Position numbers and translations under genes: made by a program. This document shows positions 1 through 7,837 of a stretch of 14,676 nucleotides of DNA, piece by piece; within the stretch, counting starts at the first letter, position 1, and the number at the start of each line of letters is the position of its first letter. The DNA lies in NCBI GenBank assembly GCA_028372485.1, contig JAOMYS010000014.1:1-14676 (forward strand). The letters are read 5' to 3'. The notes beneath the pieces were generated by a model, which saw nothing but the letters and a program-made list of their open reading frames with translations, searched no databases and had not been told where the DNA came from. This DNA comes from Rickettsiaceae bacterium. GTDB lineage: Bacteria > Pseudomonadota > Alphaproteobacteria > Rickettsiales > Rickettsiaceae.

Positions 1-1708
1 TTATATAGTTTATTTTATCGATAATTTTTACGCCTAGAAAGGAGTGAACATATAATGCACTCGGTTTTGTAATTATGCTCCAAACCTCTTCATCGTATAA
101 TTCAAGAATTTGTGGAATAAGTTTCATCTGATCAAGAGATATCAAAGACTCTGGATCTAGAAAATTATACTTCTTACATAAATTTTGTCGTTCCTTTATT
201 AAATCATCAGATTCATAAATAACATTTTGGTATATGGAATCATAGCTCTTTCCGCTACATTCACCTTCTAGCATTAATTCAGGATATTCTGTAAAGTTGC
301 ACCTCTTATTAAGTGTTTCATATAGGTATTCACAATACCCTCCTATCCCCATAGTAACTCTATGAATGTCATATTTCCCTAGTTCCGAAAATAAACGTTT
401 ACAAAAGTGAAGTGCAATTATACTGTCATATTTTCCTCTATTACCGCTCCATAAATTATCCCACGAATCTATGACTAGATTTCCAGATTGACTAATCCAA
501 CAATATACCGCTCCAACAATATTAAACTTATTGTAATCTATTTTTTCTTCTTGATTAGTAAATAATAGATTATCTATTGTTTCCTTACTTTTGCTCTTCA
601 AAAGTACATAAATACCGTGTGTTTTGAGGGTTGCAGCATATTTGATAAATGGTAAGCCGTTATCATTACTTGGTTTTAAACAACAATGTAATACATAACC
701 TAAAATGTAGAAGTGTGGATGCTTTACTTGCAGCTTAGTTAGATAATACCCAGAACAGCCTATATCTCTGCCATTGATAGTTATGTCTGGTAATTTTTCT
801 TCTAATTTTTTGGATTTATGTATCTCTAGACAAACATTAAATGCCTTGTCATCTATAGGATATTTTATAATCAACTTGGCAAGTTCAGGAAATTCGTCTG
901 CACGATGGAATATTATTGATGAATATATTTCTTTTAGTTTATCGAAGCTTGTAACATTTATAGACTCTTCAAGTTTTTTCTTTTTTATAGTATCTTCTAT
1001 CGTATCTGCTTTTGAAAAAATTTTCATTGCAGTGATGCCCTTTTCCCTAATAAGTTTTTGCCATTTAAATAAGCTGATTTTTTGCCCATTCTCAGGATAT
1101 GAAATTTTATCTAAAGACTGGTTCAAATCTTCTTTCAGAATAGGGTTTGTCTTAAGGTAATTATTAAACCGCCTTAGAGAGTCAGAGTTTTTTTGTGCAG
1201 CAAAAAAGAGTATCATTACCTTGTATGAATTTTGAGATAATATAATATCATCTACTTGCTTTTGTTCGCTCAAAAAATTAACTAATTTTAAAGTTTTAAA
1301 AACCTTAATATAATCCCTAACGCAGTATTCTATATAATCACTGAAATATTTATATCTATTGTTAAGATGATAAAAAGAGTTCTGTATAATAATATCTTTT
1401 CTATGAAGAGAAGATATTATGTGATCATAATCGATAGAGTTTTTTATGTTTTTATGTACATCAACTCTTATTAGTTCATCTTTGAACCCGCCTATACCCC
1501 CCTCCAGCGCTTCTTTTTGCTTTACCACTATATATTGGTTCAGCGTTTCTTCTTGAAAGGTAATTTGATCATTCGTTAAATTGTTGTCATTATAAAGTTT
1601 TCTTGTTCCTTTTATTTTTAATAAATTCAGATCCTCTAACTCTTTGCTACATTCTTCCAAAATATGTATTAGAGAACTTTTATATATTTTTTCTAAACCA
1701 ATTGTCAT
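1..1708 (-). CDS. Uncharacterised CC-motif protein with GNAT-like tail, 3' end outside window
   Basis: I read this frame by hand on the reverse strand. From ATG at 1708 it stays open for 569 codons to the window edge, so the C-terminus is missing. The first ~300 residues are hydrophilic, probably helical, with no signal peptide or membrane segment; a basic run (KKKK) lies near residues 242-245. From about 308 the sequence becomes motif-rich: INGRDIG..GYYLTKL (311-325), ILGYVLHCC with paired Cys342-Cys343, GIYVLL (365-370), IVGAVYCWIS (397-406), LVIDSWDNLW (411-420), then HRVTMGIGG (449-457) and KSYDSIYQ (487-494). This order resembles, from memory, a large family in Legionella and Rickettsiales proteins whose tail looks like a GNAT acetyltransferase fold and whose hallmark is an LG-x(5)-CC motif. 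Function is unknown; secreted effector is only a guess. No clear promoter or ribosome site is visible; TTGAAT-19-TATACA upstream is weak. The gene is divergent from typA, 54 bases away. Confidence 0.8.
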   Translation of the reverse strand, partial: MTIGLEKIYKSSLIHILEECSKELEDLNLLKIKGTRKLYNDNNLTNDQITFQEETLNQYIVVKQKEALEGGIGGFKDELIRVDVHKNIKNSIDYDHIISSLHRKDIIIQNSFYHLNNRYKYFSDYIEYCVRDYIKVFKTLKLVNFLSEQKQVDDIILSQNSYKVMILFFAAQKNSDSLRRFNNYLKTNPILKEDLNQSLDKISYPENGQKISLFKWQKLIREKGITAMKIFSKADTIEDTIKKKKLEESINVTSFDKLKEIYSSIIFHRADEFPELAKLIIKYPIDDKAFNVCLEIHKSKKLEEKLPDITINGRDIGCSGYYLTKLQVKHPHFYILGYVLHCCLKPSNDNGLPFIKYAATLKTHGIYVLLKSKSKETIDNLLFTNQEEKIDYNKFNIVGAVYCWISQSGNLVIDSWDNLWSGNRGKYDSIIALHFCKRLFSELGKYDIHRVTMGIGGYCEYLYETLNKRCNFTEYPELMLEGECSGKSYDSIYQNVIYESDDLIKERQNLCKKYNFLDPESLISLDQMKLIPQILELYDEEVWSIITKPSALYVHSFLGVKIIDKINYI

Positions 1709-1730
1709 GTTGCTAATAATCCTGTATAAT
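1702..1730 (+). promoter_or_regulatory. Promoter of typA
   Basis: TTGTCA (1702-1707), a 17-base spacer and a perfect TATAAT (1725-1730). Transcription would start near 1737, giving a leader of about 26 bases before the typA ATG. The -35 box overlaps the first codons of the leftward gene (ATG at 1708-1706), so typA transcription and the leftward gene share DNA. Seen directly; activity is inferred. Confidence 0.65.
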
Positions 1731-1762
1731 TACTGTTTCTTAATAATATTCAAGAATCATAA

Positions 1763-3598
1763 ATGTCTTTACCATCATCTATAAGAAATATAGCAATAAT
1801 AGCTCACGTTGATCACGGAAAAACTACTTTAATTGACAATATGTTAAAACAAAGCGGGTTATTTCGTGACAATCAGGAAGTTGCAGAACGTGCAATGGAT
1901 TCCAACGATCTAGAGAAAGAACGTGGCATTACTATTTTGGCAAAATGCACCTCTGTGATGTGGGCCGATACAAAGATCAATATCATCGATACACCAGGAC
2001 ATGCTGATTTTGGCGGAGAGGTAGAGCGTATACTAACAATGGTAGATGGTGTTGTACTGCTTGTTGATGCAGCAGAAGGACCTATGCCACAAACTAAATT
2101 TGTGCTTGGAAAAGCATTGAAGCTAGGTTTGAAGCCAATAGTGGTTATAAATAAAATTGATAGAAATGACGCAAGAGCAGATGAAGTGCTTGACGAAATT
2201 TTTGAATTATTTATGTCTCTTGATGCAAGCGATGAGCAACTAGACTTCCCTATCATTTACGCATCAGGTAGAAGTGGTTGGGCTGTTAATAATCTTAACG
2301 ATGAGAGGAAAGATCTAAATGCACTATTTGGTGTAGTGCTATCTCATGTAAAAACCCCTAAATCAGATATAGACTCGCCATTTTCAATGATTGCAACCAC
2401 AAGAGAGTATGACTCGTACTTAGGGCGTATATTAACTGGTAGAGTTGAGACTGGTACTGCTAAAATTAACATGCCTATTAGAGTAATGGATAGGAATGGT
2501 AAAATAGTTGAAACTGCTCGTATTACTAAAATGCTTACATTTAAAGGCCTTGAAAGAACGCCAGTTAATGATGCAAAAGCTGGTGACATTATTGCTCTTG
2601 CTGGTCTTGAGCATGCGAATGTTTCTGACACTATTGCATCACCCGAAATTGAAATTCCACTAAAAGCACAGCCGATAGATCCACCAACATTATCTATGAC
2701 ATTTTCAATTAACAACTCTCCTCTTGCTGGTCGCGAAGGCGACAAACTCACTTCTAGAGTTTTGCGAGCAAGGCTTGCAAGAGAGGCAGAAGGGAATGTT
2801 GCTATTAAAATTACTGATGGAGAACAGGCGGATGCATTTAATGTTGCAGGACGTGGAGAGCTTCAACTCGGTGTTTTAATTGAAACAATGAGAAGAGAAG
2901 GGTTTGAGCTATCCATCAGCAGACCTTCTGTATTGTTCAAAACAGACCCAGATAATGGTGAAAAACTAGAGCCGATGGAAGAAGTTCAGATTGATGTAGA
3001 CTCAGAGTATGTTGGTACTGTTGTCGAGTCAATGAATATGCGCAAAGGGCAAATGAAAGATATGCGTGAGACTGGTGCTGGCAAAACTAGGCTGATATTC
3101 ATAGCGCCTTCGAGGGGTTTAATAGGTTATCACGGGCCATTTTTAACAGAAACTCGTGGAACGGGCATTATGAGTAGGATCTTTCACTCATATGGTCCAT
3201 ATTGCGGAAAAATAGAAGGACGTAGAAATGGTGTTTTAATATCAATGGAAGATGGTAACTCAGTTGCATATGCCCTGTGGAACTTAGAAGATAGAGGCGA
3301 TATGTTTATAGGCTCCGGAGTGCCATTATACAAGGGTATGATTATTGGTGAACATAACAGAGAAAATGACCTAGAGATCAACCCTATTAAAGCAAAGCAA
3401 CTCACAAACGTTAGAGCAAGTGGAAAAGATGAAGCTATAAAGCTTTCTCCCCCTAGGCTGATGTCATTAGAACAAGCAATTGCCTATATTCAAAATGATG
3501 AGTTAGTAGAAGTAACTCCAAAATCCATTAGGTTAAGAAAAAAATATTTAGACTCCAACGAACGTAAAAAAATGGCAAAATTATCTACATTCGGTTAG
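1763..3598 (+). CDS. typA: Translational GTPase TypA/BipA
   Basis: Ribosome-binding GTPase of the EF-G-like family, linked to 50S assembly and stress or low-temperature growth in other bacteria. The GTPase motifs are complete: G1 AHVDHGKT (14-21), G2 RGITI (54-58), G3 DTPGH (76-80), G4 NKID (130-133) and G5 around ASGRSG (167-172). Downstream come the domain II beta-barrel, EF-G domain III and V-like parts, and the TypA-specific C-terminal region (the segment with RGLIGY and GTGIM is typical). The length of 611 residues compares with about 607 in E. coli. The start is the first ATG before the conserved RNIAIIAHVDHGKT block; no clear Shine-Dalgarno site is visible. It is a single gene, with tRNA-Gln following under its own promoter. 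Nothing suggests damage. Confidence 0.97.
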   Translation: MSLPSSIRNIAIIAHVDHGKTTLIDNMLKQSGLFRDNQEVAERAMDSNDLEKERGITILAKCTSVMWADTKINIIDTPGHADFGGEVERILTMVDGVVLLVDAAEGPMPQTKFVLGKALKLGLKPIVVINKIDRNDARADEVLDEIFELFMSLDASDEQLDFPIIYASGRSGWAVNNLNDERKDLNALFGVVLSHVKTPKSDIDSPFSMIATTREYDSYLGRILTGRVETGTAKINMPIRVMDRNGKIVETARITKMLTFKGLERTPVNDAKAGDIIALAGLEHANVSDTIASPEIEIPLKAQPIDPPTLSMTFSINNSPLAGREGDKLTSRVLRARLAREAEGNVAIKITDGEQADAFNVAGRGELQLGVLIETMRREGFELSISRPSVLFKTDPDNGEKLEPMEEVQIDVDSEYVGTVVESMNMRKGQMKDMRETGAGKTRLIFIAPSRGLIGYHGPFLTETRGTGIMSRIFHSYGPYCGKIEGRRNGVLISMEDGNSVAYALWNLEDRGDMFIGSGVPLYKGMIIGEHNRENDLEINPIKAKQLTNVRASGKDEAIKLSPPRLMSLEQAIAYIQNDELVEVTPKSIRLRKKYLDSNERKKMAKLSTFG

Positions 3599-3628
3599 GA
3601 ATGTCATTGAGTAAGCATCATTTCATCA

Positions 3629-3657
3629 TTGACTGATCTGGTAATTATTGTTATAAA
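3629..3657 (+). promoter_or_regulatory. Promoter of tRNA-Gln
   Basis: TTGACT (3629-3634), 17-base spacer, TATAAA (3652-3657). The tRNA 5' end lies 17 bases after the -10 box, so the primary transcript would carry a leader of roughly 10 bases removed by RNase P. Boxes seen directly; use inferred. Confidence 0.65.
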
Positions 3658-3674
3658 CGGGACTGATTCGCTGA

Positions 3675-3749
3675 TGGGACGTAGCTCAGTGGTAGAGCAA
3701 CGGTTTTTGGTATCGTAGGTCGGAGGTTCGACCCCTCCCGTCCCAGCCA
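3675..3749 (+). tRNA. tRNA-Gln (anticodon TTG)
   Basis: A full cloverleaf can be drawn. The 7-bp acceptor stem is TGGGACG with CGTCCCA; the D stem is GCTC/GAGC; the anticodon stem ACGGT/ATCGT encloses the loop TTTTGGT, so the anticodon at positions 34-36 is TTG (reads CAA/CAG); the T arm is GGAGG-TTCGACC-CCTCC; the discriminator is G and CCA is encoded. The U1-A72 first pair is typical of glutamine tRNAs. Confidence 0.96.
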
Positions 3750-3751
3750 TC

Positions 3752-3791
3752 CTCTTATAGTAATACTTACTTTTACACTGATAAGAGTAAG
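3752..3791 (+). terminator. Possible weak terminator hairpin after tRNA-Gln
   Basis: CTCTTAT (3752-3758) is complementary to ATAAGAG (3781-3787), with an alternative inner pairing CTTAC (3766-3770) with GTAAG (3787-3791). It starts three bases after the tRNA CCA end. The stem is AT-rich, the loop long and no clean T-run follows, so termination is only plausible. Confidence 0.3.
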
Positions 3792-3798
3792 AAAGTTT

Positions 3799-3907
3799 GT
3801 CATTCCGTGTAAAGGCTAAGTGATACGTTCTACAATTCCGTAAGCGGTTTTTTCCCTCCACAGTCATTCCGTAAACGACCGCTACAAGGAGCTATACGGA
3901 ATCTCAT
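3799..3907 (-). repeat. REP-like intergenic repeat, inverted copy
   Basis: This lies between tRNA-Gln and the MFS gene. It starts GTCATTCCGTG (3799) and has a second head GTCATTCCGTAAA (3863). The part 3889-3907 is an exact 19-base inverted match to 7916-7934, and 3863-3907 as a whole resembles the reverse complement of 7916-7960, so it is the same family in opposite orientation. It contains a hairpin with 8-bp arms ATTCCGTA (3866-3873) and TACGGAAT (3895-3902). No coding potential is evident. Confidence 0.7.
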
Positions 3908-3920
3908 AACAAATTTAGAT

Positions 3921-3949
3921 TTGACCTCTTGAATTATATTAGCTATAAC
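3921..3949 (+). promoter_or_regulatory. Promoter of the MFS transporter gene
   Basis: TTGACC (3921-3926), 17-base spacer, TATAAC (3944-3949). Start of transcription is expected near 3956, leaving a leader of about 37 bases that ends with a clear AGGGGTG ribosome-binding site at 3982-3988, a few bases before the ATG. Confidence 0.6.
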
Positions 3950-3992
3950 ACCACACCAAAATGATTTTAGAACAAATTTTTAGGGGTGAATT

Positions 3993-5231
3993 ATGAAAAA
4001 CATGATATCAAGACATGATTTTACAATTCTACTCGGCAATGTAGTAGACCATTTTGATACATCAATATATGTTTTTCTTGCTCCGATTCTTGCGCCTTTA
4101 TTTTTTCCAAGCGATCAACCGATTATATCGCTAATAATGGCGTATAGCGTGCTTGCAACTTCGGTAATTACTAGACCGCTTGGTACTTATATTTTTGGTA
4201 TGATCGCAAAAAATAGCTCTCCCGCTAGAGCATTGTCATATTCACTAATTGGCGTTGGACTTACTACGTTGGTTGCCGGGATATTGCCTGATTATTATAT
4301 GGTAGGCGCTGCCGCCCCAGCTTTACTGGTAATGTTTAGAATATTTAGAGACATCTTTGCAGCAGGTGAGGCAGGTATTGCAAAAATATACATATTACAA
4401 GATAAGCAAGGGAAAGAAGTTATGAGGGGTTCTTATTTATATGAAACGTCTGTAATGCTTGGAGTAGCACTTGCATCTTTTGTATCAACATTCGTATATT
4501 ATATTGATATTGCAAATAGCTGGAGAGTAGTGTTTATACTAGGTGGTTCTGCTGCGATTGTAGGATATCTTATAAGATCTACCGACCAATTGCCAACCGC
4601 TAATTTACCTAAGAAATTCCTTAAGTCTTATAGTTTGGATGGAATCAAAATCTTATGTAATAATAAGCTAAGTACATTGCGTATAGCCATAATCAACGGC
4701 ATGTACCAGATTACATATGTCATACCTTTTGTTGTTATGAACAATATAGTACCTATGATTACCGATATCGACTTGACTACGATGATGGCACTTAACAGCT
4801 TCATGATGATTTTTGATATATTCGCTATACCAGTTATAGGAGAGATGGTTTCTCGTTATAATTCTACTAAAGTCATGCTTGTGGCAAGTTCTATGATAGC
4901 ACTTACTATCATAGAACTTTGGTATTTTGTTGAGCATTCCTCTATCATATATGTTACCTTTATACGTTTTTGGATTGTAATATGGGGGATAGTATTTATA
5001 TGCCCATTAAATTTATGGTGCAGAGATCAAGTATCAGGAGATGAGAAATATCTGGTTGTAGGGATAGGAACTAGCATCGGTGCAAGTATTGTTGGAAAAT
5101 TAACTCCATCAATCTGTTTGTGGCTCTATTATGCTACCGGCTCTTATATGTCTATATCATTTTATACAGCTGCAATCTGCGCCCTTGTTGTATTTGCATT
5201 GAAAATACCGCAGAAAAATCTAGAGAAATGA
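3993..5231 (+). CDS. MFS transporter, metabolite:H+ symporter (ProP-like) type
   Basis: Inner-membrane protein of 412 residues made almost wholly of hydrophobic segments, consistent with about 12 helices. The N-terminal block GNVVDHFDTSIYVFLAPILA (15-34) and the region around FRDIFAAGEAGIAKIYI (about 117-133) match the layout of the ProP/MHS branch (GNxxEWYDFxxYGYLA and RLLQGFSAGGEYGGA in typical members). The usual cytoplasmic loop motif between helices 2 and 3 (GDRFGRKKAL) is replaced by AKNSSPARAL (72-81), so the Asp and both Arg positions are lost. The acidic GNxxEWYD position is also altered, to DHFD. The substrate cannot be told; organic cations, osmolytes or dicarboxylates are all possible for this branch. 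The ATG follows a good Shine-Dalgarno sequence. It precedes coxB but has its own promoter, and hairpins follow. Confidence 0.85.
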   Translation: MKNMISRHDFTILLGNVVDHFDTSIYVFLAPILAPLFFPSDQPIISLIMAYSVLATSVITRPLGTYIFGMIAKNSSPARALSYSLIGVGLTTLVAGILPDYYMVGAAAPALLVMFRIFRDIFAAGEAGIAKIYILQDKQGKEVMRGSYLYETSVMLGVALASFVSTFVYYIDIANSWRVVFILGGSAAIVGYLIRSTDQLPTANLPKKFLKSYSLDGIKILCNNKLSTLRIAIINGMYQITYVIPFVVMNNIVPMITDIDLTTMMALNSFMMIFDIFAIPVIGEMVSRYNSTKVMLVASSMIALTIIELWYFVEHSSIIYVTFIRFWIVIWGIVFICPLNLWCRDQVSGDEKYLVVGIGTSIGASIVGKLTPSICLWLYYATGSYMSISFYTAAICALVVFALKIPQKNLEK

Positions 5232-5241
5232 TTTTATTTCT
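5224..5241 (+). terminator. Small hairpin over the MFS stop codon
   Basis: AGAAAT (5224-5229) pairs with ATTTCT (5236-5241) around a six-base loop; the TGA stop lies at the loop edge. T-rich sequence follows. It may act with the stronger hairpin at 5278 as a transcript 3' end; on its own it is weak. Confidence 0.25.
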
Positions 5242-5277
5242 TTTGCTTTTTGCTTAATAGATGTAGGATTGAAGTTC

Positions 5278-5303
5278 AAAAAGAGGTGTATCTCTTTTTT
5301 GTC
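5278..5303 (+). terminator. Hairpin plus T-run between the MFS gene and coxB
   Basis: AAAAAGAG (5278-5285) and CTCTTTTT (5292-5299) form an uninterrupted 8-bp stem with a six-base loop, ending in T residues. This is the shape of an intrinsic terminator, although the stem has only two G-C pairs. It lies upstream of the preferred coxB ATG and would fall inside the gene if the TTG at 5269 were used. Confidence 0.45.
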
Positions 5304-5328
5304 TTTATATAATCTATTATTTGATATT

Positions 5329-6129
5329 ATGAGATTCGTTTTATCTTTATTGATTGCGCTATTTAGTACTTCTAGTTTTGCATCAAGGCCAATGCCTTGG
5401 CAAATAGACTTTCAGGAGGCGGCAAGCCCTGTAATGTCCGAGCTATATGATTTTCATAATTTGTTACTAGTGATTTCATTTGCAATAGTGATATTTGTAA
5501 TATTTCTAATCGTGTATGTGGTTATTCGTTTTCATGAAAGGATGAACAAGACACCAGAAAAATTCACTCATAATATTGCTATTGAAGTGATATGGACTGT
5601 GATACCAATTATCATACTTGTAATTATTGCCATTCCTTCCTTCCGAATCTTAAAGATGGTAGAACACACACCTCCTGCCGATATAACCGTGAAAGTTGTT
5701 GGGTCTCAGTGGTTTTGGACATATAGCTACCCAGATCATGATATTGAGTTTGACAGCTACATTATTCAAGATAAAGACTTAAAAGCTGGGCAGCTAAGAT
5801 TATTGGAAGTGGACAATAGACTTGTTGTTCCAGAAGGTGCTGTAGTAAAATTCCTAATTACAGCTGCCGATGTTTTGCATAGTTTTGCAGTTCCTTCTCT
5901 TGGTATTAAAACTGATGCAGTTCCAGGTAGAACAAATGAAACTTGGACTAAGATAGATAAAAAAGGAGTGTATTATGGACAATGCTCTGAATTATGTGGT
6001 GTGAATCATGGATTTATGCCAATTTCAATTGAAGTTGTAAGTAAGGACGATTTTGATAATTGGATAAAAAAATCAAAGGAAAAATTTGCATCTCGTGCTA
6101 TAAGCAGCATATCCTTTGCTCAAAAATAG
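5329..6129 (+). CDS. coxB: Cytochrome c oxidase subunit II
   Basis: Carries the CuA centre that takes electrons from cytochrome c in the aa3-type oxidase of the inner membrane. I start it at ATG 5329 (266 residues), because the protein then begins with a clean signal peptide (MRFVLSLLIALFSTSSFA, likely cut near 18-19) followed by the family's PMPWQIDFQEAASP block. A TTG at 5269 would add 20 residues covering a hairpin. Two membrane helices lie near 45-67 and 87-105. QWFWTYSYP spans 127-135. All CuA ligands are visible: His184, Cys219, Glu221, Cys223, His227 and Met230. The length is normal for bacterial subunit II without a fused cytochrome c domain. coxA follows after 29 bases, so the two are co-transcribed. 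TATAAT at 5308-5313 has no good -35 box, so the promoter is unclear. Confidence 0.95.
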   Translation: MRFVLSLLIALFSTSSFASRPMPWQIDFQEAASPVMSELYDFHNLLLVISFAIVIFVIFLIVYVVIRFHERMNKTPEKFTHNIAIEVIWTVIPIIILVIIAIPSFRILKMVEHTPPADITVKVVGSQWFWTYSYPDHDIEFDSYIIQDKDLKAGQLRLLEVDNRLVVPEGAVVKFLITAADVLHSFAVPSLGIKTDAVPGRTNETWTKIDKKGVYYGQCSELCGVNHGFMPISIEVVSKDDFDNWIKKSKEKFASRAISSISFAQK

Positions 6130-6158
6130 ATAATGAATAACGATTAATAGAAGAAACT

Positions 6159-7727
6159 ATGTCAAATCATGATACGCCCCGTGGGCTTGCCAGATGGATG
6201 ATGTCTACCAATCACAAAGATATAGGTACGATGTATATTGTACTTGCGATTATTGCCGGATTAATCGGTGGATTGTTCTCAGTGCTTTTCCGTATGCAAC
6301 TAGCAGTGCCTGGATCTAATTTCTTAGGAGGAGATCATCAATTTTTTAATGTACTGGTTACTGCGCATGCGCTAATTATGGTTTTCTTTATGATCATGCC
6401 TGCATTATTTGGTGGTTTTGGTAATTGGTTTGTGCCTCTAATGATCGGCGCTCCTGATATGGCCTTTCCTAGGATGAATAACATAAGTTTTTGGTTATTA
6501 GTACCATCTTTTATATTGTTGATATTATCGAGCATGACTGATGGTGGCGCAGGCACTGGCTGGACAGTATACCCACCTCTTAGTAACTTGGCGGGACATC
6601 CAGGTGCTGCAGTAGATATGGCAATTTTTAGCCTACACCTTGCTGGTATGTCTTCTATTCTTGGGTCTATCAATATGATAGTTACTATTTTTAACATGAG
6701 AGCACCAGGTATGGGGCTTTTCAAGATGCCTCTTTTTGTTTGGTCAATTCTAATAACAGCCTTTATGATCGTACTTGCTATGCCAGTGCTCGCTGGTGCA
6801 ATTACTATGCTTCTTACAGATCGTAATTTTGGTACACATTTTTTTACACCAGATGGTGGTGGTGATCCTGTATTATTTCAGCATTTATTTTGGTTCTTTG
6901 GTCACCCAGAAGTATATATCATAATCTTACCTGGATTTGGAATAGTTTCTCAAGTGATTGCTACTTTTTCACGCAAGCCAATTTTTGGTTATACTGGAAT
7001 GGTATGTGCCATGGCAATCATTGCTTTTATTGGTTTTATTGTTTGGGCGCATCATATGTTCACGGTTGGTTTATCATATAATGCTCTGATTTACTTTACT
7101 GCTGGAACAATGGTTATTGCTGTTCCCACTGGAATAAAAATATTTAGCTGGATCGCTACTATGTGGGGTGGATCTATCACATTAAAAACTCCAATGTTAT
7201 TTTCTATTGGATTTATTATATTATTCACTATTGGCGGTGTAACAGGTGTTACTCTTTCAAATTCTGCTCTAGATAGAGTACTGCATGATACATATTACGT
7301 GGTTGCTCATTTCCATTATACAATGTCTCTTGGGGCACTATTTACTGCGTTTGCAGGATTCTATTATTGGTTCGGCAAAATGTCTGGCAGGCAGTATCCA
7401 GAGATAATGGGTAAAATTCACTTTTGGATAACATTCATAGGGGTAAATTTAACCTTCTTTCCTCAGCATTTTTTAGGTCTTGCTGGTATGCCAAGAAGAA
7501 TACCCGACTACCCTGACGCATTTGCAGGTTGGAATTTTGTCTCTTCCGTTGGTGCCTTGGTCTCTTTCTTTGGAGCTTTATTATTCGTATTTATTGTAAT
7601 ATATACCTTAAAATGCGGTAAAAAATGTCCTAAAAACCCTTGGGGAGATGGTGCTGATACTCTAGAATGGACTTTAGATTCACCACCTCCGCATCATACA
7701 CATGAGACTCAGCCAATAATACGTTAA
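6159..7727 (+). CDS. coxA: Cytochrome c oxidase subunit I, aa3-type
   Basis: Catalytic subunit holding haem a and the haem a3-CuB centre, where oxygen is reduced and protons are pumped. It has 522 residues and about 12 membrane helices. Ligands seen: His70 and His386 (haem a), His384 (haem a3), and His249, His298 and His299 (CuB), with the His249-Pro-Glu-Val-Tyr253 segment giving the cross-linked Tyr. Proton-path residues are present: Asp100 (APDMAFPRMNN, D path), Glu251 and Lys327 (TGIKIFSW, K path), so this is an A-type oxidase. It follows coxB at 29 bases. No ctaB, ctaG or coxC follows; the next 340 bases hold only repeats, so subunit III and the assembly genes must lie elsewhere. Confidence 0.97.
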   Translation: MSNHDTPRGLARWMMSTNHKDIGTMYIVLAIIAGLIGGLFSVLFRMQLAVPGSNFLGGDHQFFNVLVTAHALIMVFFMIMPALFGGFGNWFVPLMIGAPDMAFPRMNNISFWLLVPSFILLILSSMTDGGAGTGWTVYPPLSNLAGHPGAAVDMAIFSLHLAGMSSILGSINMIVTIFNMRAPGMGLFKMPLFVWSILITAFMIVLAMPVLAGAITMLLTDRNFGTHFFTPDGGGDPVLFQHLFWFFGHPEVYIIILPGFGIVSQVIATFSRKPIFGYTGMVCAMAIIAFIGFIVWAHHMFTVGLSYNALIYFTAGTMVIAVPTGIKIFSWIATMWGGSITLKTPMLFSIGFIILFTIGGVTGVTLSNSALDRVLHDTYYVVAHFHYTMSLGALFTAFAGFYYWFGKMSGRQYPEIMGKIHFWITFIGVNLTFFPQHFLGLAGMPRRIPDYPDAFAGWNFVSSVGALVSFFGALLFVFIVIYTLKCGKKCPKNPWGDGADTLEWTLDSPPPHHTHETQPIIR

Positions 7728-7737
7728 TATAGGATTT

Positions 7738-7830
7738 GTCATCTCGTAAATGAGTAATGATGTTGTTGTATGGCTATTATTTGTACAACTGTCATTCCGT
7801 AAATTGGAGCATTACTATTAAAAGTCCTCC
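7738..7830 (+). repeat. Truncated repeat heads upstream of copy A
   Basis: Two partial copies of the repeat start precede the full copy: GTCATCTCGTAAATGAG at 7738-7754 and GTCATTCCGTAAATTGGAG from 7791, the latter similar to copy A for about 30 bases (GAGCATT shared). They suggest successive insertion or decay at this site. The whole gene-free stretch 7728-8067 is accounted for by these heads plus copy A. Confidence 0.6.
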
Positions 7831-7837
7831 ATCCTAT

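Noticed and set aside
774..1160. 128-codon forward frame inside the leftward gene
   Set aside because: It lies opposite the motif-rich reverse frame, has no ribosome site, and its Ser/Phe/Ile-rich make-up is typical of an antisense shadow.
1873..2751. Several reverse frames opposite typA
   Set aside because: typA is a complete conserved GTPase in the forward frame; the reverse frames have no family features.
3604..3867. 87-codon reverse frame across tRNA-Gln
   Set aside because: It is antisense to the tRNA and yields the familiar spurious GTGGVEPPT...CSTTELRPI peptide seen opposite tRNA genes.
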